NCBI GenBank assembly: GCA_024276815.1
Contig: JAJRWM010000077.1
Span: forward strand, 1 to 6,902
Source of the DNA: a bacterium
GTDB lineage: Bacteria; JACRDZ01; JAJRWM01
Direction: 5' to 3'
DNA length: 6,902 nt
Shown: piece after piece, positions 1 through 6,587 of the stretch
Numbering within the stretch: position 1 is the first letter of the stretch
How the letters are laid out: each line of letters opens with the position of its first letter
The notes under the pieces: model-generated
What the model was told of the DNA's origin: nothing
Databases searched by the model: none
The model's input: only the letters and a program-made list of their open reading frames with translations
Translations under genes and position numbers: made by a program

Positions 1-130
1 GATGCTGGCTGATTTCTTTACTAACATGACTTGTTTTCTCCTTCGCGGCTTATTTTGTAAACAGAGAAAATATCGTCAGTCATCCGGTACCGCTTAATCT
101 TGCCGCAACTATTTCCTTATACTTTAAATA

Positions 131-155
131 TTTTTAGTGCGGTTGCCACTAAAAA
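131..155. repeat. Perfect 9-bp inverted repeat with 7-nt loop
   Basis: TTTTTAGTG (131-139) is the exact reverse complement of CACTAAAAA (147-155), around the loop CGGTTGC. The stem is mostly A-T, and the T run is at the 5' side and the A run at the 3' side on both strands. A Rho-independent terminator would have a U tract after a GC-rich stem, so this is not a good terminator. It could be an operator-like dyad or chance in AT-rich DNA. Confidence 0.45.
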
Positions 156-374
156 GCTCAGGATTGTGGAATTTTTTTCCGGTATAGAGTAAAATATGCC
201 ATAGTAAAAAATGGTAATATGAGATATGGAATAACAAATAAACGCCGTAAAATGATTTAAGATTGCCTGGTTTGTCTTTCGTGCCAACGAGATAGCTTGT
301 TGCTCCCCGGCTCCTGCCCGCCGGTCGGAACGCGATATGGTATGAAAATAGCATAAAGATCCAGCAGTAAAATC

Positions 375-381
375 AAAGGGG
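375..381 (+). promoter_or_regulatory. Ribosome binding site for the 393 gene
   Basis: AAAGGGG lies 11 nt before the ATG at 393. An in-frame TGA at 387-389 rules out any earlier start. A second ATG at 402 has a purine stretch too close to it to serve as a binding site. The site therefore favours the ATG at 393. Confidence 0.55.
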
Positions 382-392
382 TTCCTTGATAT

Positions 393-2285
393 ATGGAGAA
401 GATGAGAGTATCCTACCTGCAGCAGTCTATTTTAAGTCTCTATAATTTATCCCAGCCGGCGGATATTATCTACTTTGTCCTGGATACAATCCTGAAATTT
501 ATTGACGCCGAAAGCATCTCTGTGTTTTCCCAAAACAACAGCGAGCAGTCTGATTTCAGTTTTTTCTGGCGCGCTTCCAGCCAGAGCAGTATCGAGCAAC
601 TGGCGTTGACCAGGGATGACCTCAAGCCGTACTTGGCCGGGCTCTCTCCGCATCATGCTTGCTTGAAGTTCGCAATGAGCCGGTCTGGGGAAAATGATTC
701 TCTGGTTGAGGCCGTTTTGTCTTCCTCAGCCTTTTATCCCATGAGAAGAGACGATGAGGAAATCGGCTCTCTGCAAATAATCAAGAACAATAAACAGGCT
801 TTGACTGATAAAGAAGAACAGTTCCTGGCGACTTTCCTGGCACATGCCGGGCAAGCCTTAAGCCTGGTCCGGCAACAGCGGGATATCACCCGTGAGGTTT
901 CCAGGATGACGACTATCGCCAATATTAACGAGATTCTGGTTAATGTCTCTGATACGAAACAGGCCAGCGACTTGATCGTTAAAATGGTGAGCAGTATTTT
1001 ACGGGTTAGCAGGGTCTCCCTGTTGTTGCTCGAGCCGGGTAACAAGTTTCTGGTTATTATTTCAGGCAAAGGCCTGGATCACGAAGTGATAAAAAACGCC
1101 AAGATTGATAAAGAGAATGTCGTGACAGAGGAAGTAGTGAAAAACCGGCGGCCGCTTTTTGTTACCGATATCGAAAAATCGTTTTCTATCCGCAACCGGC
1201 CGAATTACTATAATAATTCTTTTATCACTTATCCCATAATCCATCAAAATCGTTTGCTGGGCACGCTTAATATCAGCAATAAAATCGACCGCCAGCTTTT
1301 TAACCATGACGATCTGACCCGGCTGAGCGATTTAATACCATTTATCGCATCGTCATTATATAACATGGTGTCTACCGCGGAACTGGAAAAACTCGCGATT
1401 ACGTACGAGTTGTCCCAACTGTATAACCGGCGGTATTTTTACCAGCGTCTGACAGAAGAATTTCAAAGGGCGAAACGTTATCAAAGCAACTTCTCCCTGA
1501 TTATCGCTGACCTGGATGGCTTGAAGGAAATTAACGATATTTATGGTCATCTGGTTGGGGATAATATTATCAAGGTTGTTGGGGAAAGAATCAATAAGTC
1601 GGTGCGCGATATTGACTGCGTCGCGCGTATTGGCGGCGACGAATTTGTCATTATCTGTCCCAAGGCCAATGCCAATCAGGCCAGATTGTTGGCGGAAAGA
1701 GTTCGGCTGGAGATTAACCAGAATCCCATTTCCTGCGGCGATAGCACCGTTCAACTTTCCATTTCCTGCGGCGTCGCCAGCTACCCGGTTGATGATACCC
1801 TGGCCGACTCTTTGGTCGAAAAGGCTGACGAAGCTCTTTACCAGGCGAAAACCATGGGCGGTAACCAGACCCGTTTGTTCGGTTCTCAAAGTAAAGAAAG
1901 CATGGACCAGATTGTGGAGAAATTCTCGAACCAGGTAATCAACACTCCCTTAAAGGTGCGGCTCACCTCTTTCTACCAGCAAAACCCTACCGCGTTACAT
2001 CATCTGGGCAACTTGTCGAAGGTTTTAGGCGTTAATTCTTCCTGGCTTAAAAACGATATCAATGAATTGGTGGAGGACGATATCCTCGAAATGATCTCCC
2101 TGAATGATGTCGCCTACTATTCCCTGACCAAGGATGAGTACCTTATCAAGCAGATTGACTACTATTTCAAGAATTATCAGGTCAATAAATTTAACGAGAA
2201 CTCCGCCGCTGAAGATGAACTTCCCCTGGTTGAGCGGGAGATTGATGATTCCAAGGTTGACCGGGAAATAAAGACCCCGTGTTAA
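393..2285 (+). CDS. GAF-GAF-GGDEF diguanylate cyclase with C-terminal winged-helix-like domain
   Basis: Predicted cytosolic enzyme that joins two GTP into cyclic di-GMP; no signal peptide or membrane segment is visible. A degenerate GAF-like region covers about residues 15-160. A clearer GAF domain follows at about 175-325, ending in the typical 'LLGTLNISNK' strand. The GGDEF domain spans about 335-497. It has the metal/substrate motif from D373 to D390 (DLDGLK...ND...GH..GD), the active-site GGDEF at 414-418, and an inhibitory RxxD site (RDID, 405-408) exactly five residues upstream, so catalysis and product inhibition both look intact. The usual TDxLTGLxNRR entry motif is altered to TYELSQLYNRR (337-347). 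Residues about 510-595 are predicted helices plus a wing, of the form 'LSKVLGVNSSWLKNDI...LVEDDIL...YYSLT', resembling a winged-helix HTH. The tail is acidic. The GAF ligand is unknown. The gene appears monocistronic. The GGDEF call is very secure; the winged helix is my reading of the pattern. Confidence 0.93.
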   Translation: MEKMRVSYLQQSILSLYNLSQPADIIYFVLDTILKFIDAESISVFSQNNSEQSDFSFFWRASSQSSIEQLALTRDDLKPYLAGLSPHHACLKFAMSRSGENDSLVEAVLSSSAFYPMRRDDEEIGSLQIIKNNKQALTDKEEQFLATFLAHAGQALSLVRQQRDITREVSRMTTIANINEILVNVSDTKQASDLIVKMVSSILRVSRVSLLLLEPGNKFLVIISGKGLDHEVIKNAKIDKENVVTEEVVKNRRPLFVTDIEKSFSIRNRPNYYNNSFITYPIIHQNRLLGTLNISNKIDRQLFNHDDLTRLSDLIPFIASSLYNMVSTAELEKLAITYELSQLYNRRYFYQRLTEEFQRAKRYQSNFSLIIADLDGLKEINDIYGHLVGDNIIKVVGERINKSVRDIDCVARIGGDEFVIICPKANANQARLLAERVRLEINQNPISCGDSTVQLSISCGVASYPVDDTLADSLVEKADEALYQAKTMGGNQTRLFGSQSKESMDQIVEKFSNQVINTPLKVRLTSFYQQNPTALHHLGNLSKVLGVNSSWLKNDINELVEDDILEMISLNDVAYYSLTKDEYLIKQIDYYFKNYQVNKFNENSAAEDELPLVEREIDDSKVDREIKTPC

Positions 2286-2374
2286 AATCCCGGTTGATCG
2301 GTTGTTTTATGTTTACACCCTGGCTCCTCTTTCCCCAAAAAGACTGACGCATTATCTCCAATTTGATTTCTGTC

Positions 2375-2403
2375 TTCAACGCGCCTCGAAATAAAGCTAT
2401 ACT
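2375..2403 (+). promoter_or_regulatory. Weak sigma70-type promoter candidate before the glycosyltransferase gene
   Basis: A -10-like TATACT (2398-2403) is preceded, with 17-nt spacing, by TTCAAC (2375-2380), which matches only three of six -35 consensus bases. It lies in the 217-nt gap after the cyclase gene. I see no strong terminator in that gap, so read-through from upstream is also possible. Confidence 0.25.
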
Positions 2404-2502
2404 ATAACCAGCTGTCTGAGCGCCTGGCCGCTTGAAGAAAACGGATAGGAAAACGAGATAGTTTTATTCATAAGAAGATCATGGATTAATTTTGCCCACC
2501 CT

Positions 2503-3999
2503 TTGCCTTGGCTTATGCTGGGCTTGGTCTTGTCGGCGTCATTCGCTGTGCGGCTGGAGTTCTCCCCTGATTCCGTGCTTTATTTTGATATTGCGAGAAA
2601 TATCGCCGCTGGCGAAGGCTTTTCTTCCTATCATCTGGAGCTGGACTCCGCTTTTGTCCCGGAAAAGAGACTGCTTTGGCCGCCTCTCTATCCCCTGTTG
2701 CTGGCGTCAGGTATTAAGCTTGGCTTGAGCGCCTTGTGGAGCGCGCGCTTAATCCTGATCATTTCCTACCTGCTCTGTCTGCTGTGCGTCTACAAAATCG
2801 GTGAAATCCATTCCTCACCTTCCTTTGGCATCGTTTGTCTGGTTATGTGGCTGGTCATATCCTGTTTCAGCGAAGTCTGGCGGCATGTCTGGAGCGAGCC
2901 GCTTTTCTATCTGCTGGTGGGAGTCTTTTTCTTGCTCTTCAATACCGCGGTACGCTCATTATCGCGTTCGCTTTTTATCCTGCTGGGGATTGTCGCCGGT
3001 CTGGCCGTTATGTGCCGCTACCTGGGAGTATCGCTGAGCATCTCGGCCCTGGCCGGCCTGTTTTTTTTGCTGGCGGCCAATAATAACGAGGGCGGAAAAG
3101 GCACCACCTATCTGACCGGTATGTTCTGCGCTTTAATTCCCTTTATTATAATCGTCGGCCCCTGGTTTTACCGCAACTATTTACTGACCGGTCGGTTGAC
3201 CGGTATTGACCGGCCGGCTTCCGTCAGCGGACTGTTTACTAATATATCCCGCTTTTTACAAACAACCCTGACCGATATGATTCTGCCCCTGCTGGTTAGC
3301 GGCGGGCTTATCGCGTGGGCATACTTTAAAAGAGGAGAACGTTCCGGCCTGAAAAATCTTCGGGACCGAGAACCCGACGCCTTGATCCTGCTCTCGATTA
3401 TCTGGATAGCTGTTTATGCCCTGGTCTTGATTTATACCGCCAGCGTCTATTATTTTGACGCGATAAATTCCCGGCTGGTAAGCCCAATATATCTTGTACT
3501 CATGCCGTTAATTCTTATTGTGGGATATAAATATTATGAAAATATTGCCGGCGAAATAAAGCTTGACAATCTAATCCTGGGATTGATCGCCGTCTTGTTG
3601 TTGGGTTTTGCGGGCTATCAGACCAACCAGGGACTGGCCGGATTAAAGCTGGACAAAATGAAGATATATCTGCCGGCCGCCGTCTGGATAAAAGAGAATA
3701 CGCCGCCGGACTCGTTGTTTATCGGTTCCGAGTCCTGGTGGGTTCGCTTTAAGACGGAAAGGAGAATACTGGAACTGGGTTATCCTGAAAAGTTGCGGGA
3801 AATTCCGGCGAAAGTGGATAACTTTCTGCGAAAATTCGGGAAGCGGTTCAGTAAAACCTATCTGGTTTTTCTCAGGCCTGTTCCCCTTAAGGAAAAAAAT
3901 GTGATGCGGGGTTATAAAAGTCTGGGCTACCTGATTAAGCCACGCTACCTCGACCAATATTTCGCGGTTTATGAAATGACCGCCCAGGTTGTTAAATGA
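2503..3999 (+). CDS. GT-C fold membrane glycosyltransferase (GT39/PMT-like)
   Basis: Predicted polytopic inner-membrane enzyme of the GT-C class, which transfers sugars from polyprenyl-phosphate donors to lipid, glycan or protein acceptors on the outer face of the membrane. After a first hydrophobic helix (about 3-17) comes the loop with the acidic residue expected for catalysis (D23, in 'SPDSVLYFDIARN'). It is followed by WPPLYPLLLA (59-68), SEPLF (131-135), PWFYRN (220-225) and 'INSRLVSPIY' (321-330), all landmarks of PMT/ArnT-like families. About ten hydrophobic segments run to about residue 375. A soluble C-terminal part (about 385-498) begins 'AVWIKENTPPDSLF', as is common in these enzymes. 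Substrate and acceptor cannot be told. The start is doubtful: the TTG at 2503 has no good ribosome binding site, and an ATG at 2481 is out of frame (see findings). Neighbouring genes do not explain its role. Confidence 0.85.
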   Translation: MPWLMLGLVLSASFAVRLEFSPDSVLYFDIARNIAAGEGFSSYHLELDSAFVPEKRLLWPPLYPLLLASGIKLGLSALWSARLILIISYLLCLLCVYKIGEIHSSPSFGIVCLVMWLVISCFSEVWRHVWSEPLFYLLVGVFFLLFNTAVRSLSRSLFILLGIVAGLAVMCRYLGVSLSISALAGLFFLLAANNNEGGKGTTYLTGMFCALIPFIIIVGPWFYRNYLLTGRLTGIDRPASVSGLFTNISRFLQTTLTDMILPLLVSGGLIAWAYFKRGERSGLKNLRDREPDALILLSIIWIAVYALVLIYTASVYYFDAINSRLVSPIYLVLMPLILIVGYKYYENIAGEIKLDNLILGLIAVLLLGFAGYQTNQGLAGLKLDKMKIYLPAAVWIKENTPPDSLFIGSESWWVRFKTERRILELGYPEKLREIPAKVDNFLRKFGKRFSKTYLVFLRPVPLKEKNVMRGYKSLGYLIKPRYLDQYFAVYEMTAQVVK

Positions 4000-4099
4000 G
4001 ACAAGAATATCTTTTACCGCCGGCGTGGTTTCGTCAGCCCAAGTAACCCGTCAGTGAAGTGGGCGAACTGCCAGTGTCATTCCCCCAAAAGATTCATAT

Positions 4100-4128
4100 T
4101 TAAAAAGTGTTGGAAAAAGTGTTAAAAT
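4100..4128 (+). promoter_or_regulatory. Candidate sigma70-type promoter for the two-component operon
   Basis: TTAAAA (4100-4105, four of six -35 bases) and TAAAAT (4123-4128, five of six -10 bases) are separated by 17 nt. They lie 43 nt before the ATG of the kinase-like gene, in a 171-nt gap. The spacer and flanks are built from two copies of AAAAAGTGTT. A transcription start near 4135 would give a short leader. This is unproven, and the AT-rich composition makes chance matches likely. Confidence 0.4.
4102..4123 (+). repeat. Tandem-like direct repeat AAAAAGTGTT in the promoter region
   Basis: The same 10-mer occurs at 4102-4111 and 4114-4123, a 12-nt period separated by GG. It overlaps the candidate -35/-10 spacer, a position where a regulator binding in tandem could act. 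It may equally be chance. Confidence 0.5.
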
Positions 4129-4170
4129 AGCAGGGATACCGTTTGAGCGCTAAGGAAAGCAAGGCTGGGT

Positions 4171-5343
4171 ATGGTGCGGAAAATAATTATCATAAAAGAC
4201 CAGGCGATCAACCAATGCTTTATCGGCTTGAACTTAAGTCGCCAATATGAAGTTAACTACGTTGACTCATGGGGCAAGGCAAAGGAACTGATGAAAAATC
4301 AGGCCCCGGATGGTTTGATCTTTAATTTGCCCGGCTCCGGTTTTACTGATCTTGCTGATATCCCCGCGCGGGTTTGTCTTTTCTGCGTTGTTTCACCCTC
4401 GAAAGAATTGCCGTTTATTCCGTCGGACACGCCCCCGATACACCTGATTCCTCTGCCTTTTAATTCTTTGGAGCTTCAGACCGCGATGCGGAGAGCTTTC
4501 AGCACAGACCTGCCCCCCCCCAAAATTACCGCGCCGCTGGTCTCTGAAAGTAAGATGGGCGAGGTGAAGGCTGAGAAGAAATCGAACCTGGTGTTGATGC
4601 CCGCTAAAATAAAGCAGGTGGTATCGCTGCCGTTTTCCCTGATTCACAACACGGTGCTGGATTTGGTCCACACCGTGAAAAATCCGCTTGTTTCCATCCA
4701 GACCTTTGCCCAGATGCTGCCTGAAAAAATCGATGATCTTGATTTCCGGACAAGCTTTTCCCGGTTTGTAACCAGCGAGATCAACGTTATCAATAATCGG
4801 CTGAACAATTATCTGGAGAAGGTCTCTCTGCCGGAGAGCAGCCCTGAAGACTTTGAGGTCGGCGATTTTCTCGAACTGATCAAAGAACAACTGGGGGCGA
4901 ACTATCCTGAGCTAAGGATTGTTTTTGAACCCGGTCTCCGCTATGATTTAAAAGGTAATTGTCAGAAACTGTGTGAGGCCGCCGGCCTGATCTGGTCAAT
5001 AATCCTGGAAGTTGTCAACGAGCCGTTGAGCCTCACCGTTAATTATGCCGCCGCGACTTGTGGGGCGGATGCTGAAGTGCGTGCCCAAAGCCTGCTGGAG
5101 CTTTATTTTACGCTAAAGTTTCAGCCGCAATATATCGATATGGAACTAGACTTCCTTTCCACGGCGCAACGGCCAAAAGGCGTTGAAATTCTCTACGCCT
5201 TGAGGTTAATCGAGAATATGGGCGGTAGTCTGAAAATCACCAAAGCCGAAGAAAATGCTTTTATCGTGAAAATCAGTCTGCCAGGTTCGCTGGTGACAGA
5301 GGAAGCGCCTGTTAAAGTTGCCGGTATCGAGGAGTATAAGTGA
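4171..5343 (+). CDS. Degenerate histidine-kinase-like protein (pseudo-receiver, DHp, pseudo-ATPase)
   Basis: Predicted soluble signalling protein; no membrane segment is visible. Residues 3-110 resemble a receiver, but the acidic pocket is eroded ('IIIIKDQ'), the phospho-acceptor position is Asn (N52) and the conserved Lys position is Leu (L95). A proline-containing linker (about 111-150) follows. The dimerisation/phosphotransfer region (about 160-218) matches HisKA wording, with H167 in 'VHTVKNPLVSIQTFAQMLPEK'. The acidic residue normally after the His is Thr (T168), while N171 is kept. Residues about 228-372 keep the outline of a HATPase_c fold ('NCQKLCEAAGLIWSIILEVVN', 'LIENMGGSLKI', 'FIVKISLPG'), but the N-box Asn and the glycine-rich G1 and G2 boxes are missing, so ATP binding looks lost. 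ATG at 4171 has AAGG at 4161-4164, six bases upstream. The stop overlaps the next gene's start, so the two are almost certainly one operon. A phosphotransferase, phosphatase or scaffold role for the neighbouring regulator is inference. Confidence 0.85.
   Translation: MVRKIIIIKDQAINQCFIGLNLSRQYEVNYVDSWGKAKELMKNQAPDGLIFNLPGSGFTDLADIPARVCLFCVVSPSKELPFIPSDTPPIHLIPLPFNSLELQTAMRRAFSTDLPPPKITAPLVSESKMGEVKAEKKSNLVLMPAKIKQVVSLPFSLIHNTVLDLVHTVKNPLVSIQTFAQMLPEKIDDLDFRTSFSRFVTSEINVINNRLNNYLEKVSLPESSPEDFEVGDFLELIKEQLGANYPELRIVFEPGLRYDLKGNCQKLCEAAGLIWSIILEVVNEPLSLTVNYAAATCGADAEVRAQSLLELYFTLKFQPQYIDMELDFLSTAQRPKGVEILYALRLIENMGGSLKITKAEENAFIVKISLPGSLVTEEAPVKVAGIEEYK
4513..4521 (+). repeat. C9 homopolymer inside the kinase-like gene
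   Basis: Nine consecutive C bases encode three prolines in the linker between the pseudo-receiver and the phosphotransfer region. Long poly-C runs slip during replication, and such a tract is unusual in DNA of this composition. A one-base change would cut the protein off before H167. Confidence 0.9.
5329..5334 (+). promoter_or_regulatory. Ribosome binding site that fixes the GTG start of the NtrC-family gene
   Basis: GAGGAG ends five nt before the GTG at 5340, whose last two bases are the first two of the TGA stop of the preceding gene. The site lies inside the preceding coding sequence, so the two genes should be translationally coupled. Confidence 0.75.
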
Positions 5344-6587
5344 AGAAAATACTGGTCATTGATGATGAAATCAATATTCATAACTCAATCAGAATGGTGC
5401 TCAAGGATCAATACCGGATTACCTGTGCCAGCAGTGGCAAGGAAGCTCTGGAACTGTTCGCCAACCAGCCGTTTGATTTGGCTTTAATGGATATTATCAT
5501 GCCGGATCAAAACGGCATGGATCTTCTGGCGCGGGTAAGACATGATTATCCCGGTTTGCCGGTAATCATGGTGACGGCGATAAAAACGGTGCGTACGGCC
5601 GTGGACGCTATTAAACTGGGCGCGGTGGATTACTTGACCAAGCCTTTCGATATTAAAGAGTTGAGTAACTGTATCCAGGTGGCCCTAAAAAACCAGGACG
5701 CTAAAACCGCGGGCGCCGCCGATAAACATGACAGTTCCAGCAGCCCGATTATTTATAAATCGGCGGCTATGACCAGGGTGCTGGACGCGGTCAAGATGGT
5801 CGCCGCTGAGGAGTGTGTTGTTTGTATTTGCGGGGAAAGCGGCACCGGCAAAGAATTGATCGCGCGGGAGCTGCACCGGCTCAGCAAGCGGAACAAACAC
5901 CCTTTTATCGCCGTTAATTGCGCCGCGATTCCCGATACCTTGATCGAAAACGAGCTTTTTGGCCATGAGAGGGGCGCCTATACCAACGCTCAGCGTTCGG
6001 CCCCGGGGAAAATTGATCTGGCTAACCAGGGGACGCTGTTTTTTGATGAAATCGGCGACCTGAGTTTGGAGGGGCAGGCAAAGCTGCTCAGGGTTATCCA
6101 GGATAAAACTTTTATGAGGGTAGGCGGGTTGGAGCAGATCCGCACCAACGCCCGTTTCCTTTTCGCGACCAACAAGGACCTGGAACTTGAAGTCAGCCGC
6201 GGCCAGTTCAGCCAGGATCTTTTCTACCGGATAAATGTTATCCCGCTACAATTGCCGACCCTCAGAGAGCGCCCCGATGATATCCGGGCCTTGCTCTCCT
6301 ATTACATGACTCAAACAGTTAAAGCTCAGAACAAGAAAGCGAAACGCTTTAGTGATGAAGCGCTCAATTTCCTGGTCGGGTATCACTGGCCCGGCAATGT
6401 CAGGGAATTGAAAAATATCGTGGAATACCTGGTTTCCTTAATTCCCAACGAACTGATTGATTGGACCGATTTACCTTTGAAAATCAGGGCTAACCAGAAA
6501 TTTGCTCCCTCCGCTCAAAACAATTTCTCCCTCCATGAAAGCGAAGCGCTTCTGCAAAAAGAGATGATCGTCAACGCTTTAAGGTAG
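5340..6587 (+). CDS. NtrC-family sigma54-dependent response regulator, cut short by an amber codon in the HTH
   Basis: Phosphorylation-controlled AAA+ activator that remodels sigma54-RNA polymerase at enhancer-dependent promoters. The receiver (1-118) is complete: D8/D9, phospho-acceptor D51, T79 and K101. The AAA+ domain has Walker A GESGTGKE (165-172), sigma54-contact loop GAYTNA (212-217; consensus GAFTGA), Walker B 'TLFFDEIGD' with D236/E237, and sensor II WPGNVREL (350-357). In the FRxDLxYR segment the first Arg is Ser (S291, FSQDLFYR) while R297 is kept; both positions are discussed as Arg-finger candidates in PspF/NtrC1. The C-terminus starts a Fis-type HTH ('KEMIVNALR') and stops at TAG, codon 416. 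The same frame then gives the rest of a normal HTH to 6698, for a full length of 452 codons, usual for the family. Translation starts at GTG with a strong binding site, coupled to the upstream kinase-like gene. If the stop is real, DNA binding should be lost while ATPase and receiver remain. Confidence 0.92.
   Translation: MKKILVIDDEINIHNSIRMVLKDQYRITCASSGKEALELFANQPFDLALMDIIMPDQNGMDLLARVRHDYPGLPVIMVTAIKTVRTAVDAIKLGAVDYLTKPFDIKELSNCIQVALKNQDAKTAGAADKHDSSSSPIIYKSAAMTRVLDAVKMVAAEECVVCICGESGTGKELIARELHRLSKRNKHPFIAVNCAAIPDTLIENELFGHERGAYTNAQRSAPGKIDLANQGTLFFDEIGDLSLEGQAKLLRVIQDKTFMRVGGLEQIRTNARFLFATNKDLELEVSRGQFSQDLFYRINVIPLQLPTLRERPDDIRALLSYYMTQTVKAQNKKAKRFSDEALNFLVGYHWPGNVRELKNIVEYLVSLIPNELIDWTDLPLKIRANQKFAPSAQNNFSLHESEALLQKEMIVNALR

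Larger units (their letters stand above)
1..392. other. Non-coding leader upstream of the diguanylate cyclase gene
   Basis: I see no convincing gene here. A 76-codon reverse-strand open frame (124-354) has low-complexity, non-family-like content and no clear ribosome binding site, so I treat it as chance. The stretch is AT-rich with one inverted repeat (131-155). A weak extended -10-like sequence (TGGTATGAA, 338-346) lies about 50 nt before the downstream start but has no matching -35. I searched by eye for a sigma54 promoter and for c-di-GMP riboswitch hallmarks and found neither. Confidence 0.6.

Noticed and set aside
285-303. TGGCAC-containing sequence on the reverse strand as a sigma54 promoter
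   Set aside because: The -24-like half is present, but the -12 half lacks the required GC at the right spacing, and no gene follows on that strand.
124-354. 76-codon reverse-strand open frame in the leader
   Set aside because: Aromatic-rich, no recognisable motif, no clear ribosome binding site, and it spans the perfect inverted repeat at 131-155; most likely chance.
2286-2310. CCGGTTGATCGG followed by TTGTTTT as an intrinsic terminator of the cyclase gene
   Set aside because: The stem is only about three base pairs and the T run is interrupted; too weak to call.
3185-3213. Three copies of TGACCGG within 29 nt in the glycosyltransferase gene
   Set aside because: Explained by the encoded residues LTGRLTGIDR and by codon preference; not a separate element.
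3997-5343. TGA recoding (code 4/25-type) as the explanation for unusual frames
   Set aside because: TGA ends the glycosyltransferase after a natural C-terminus and the kinase-like gene at a classic stop-start overlap, so TGA acts as a stop here.
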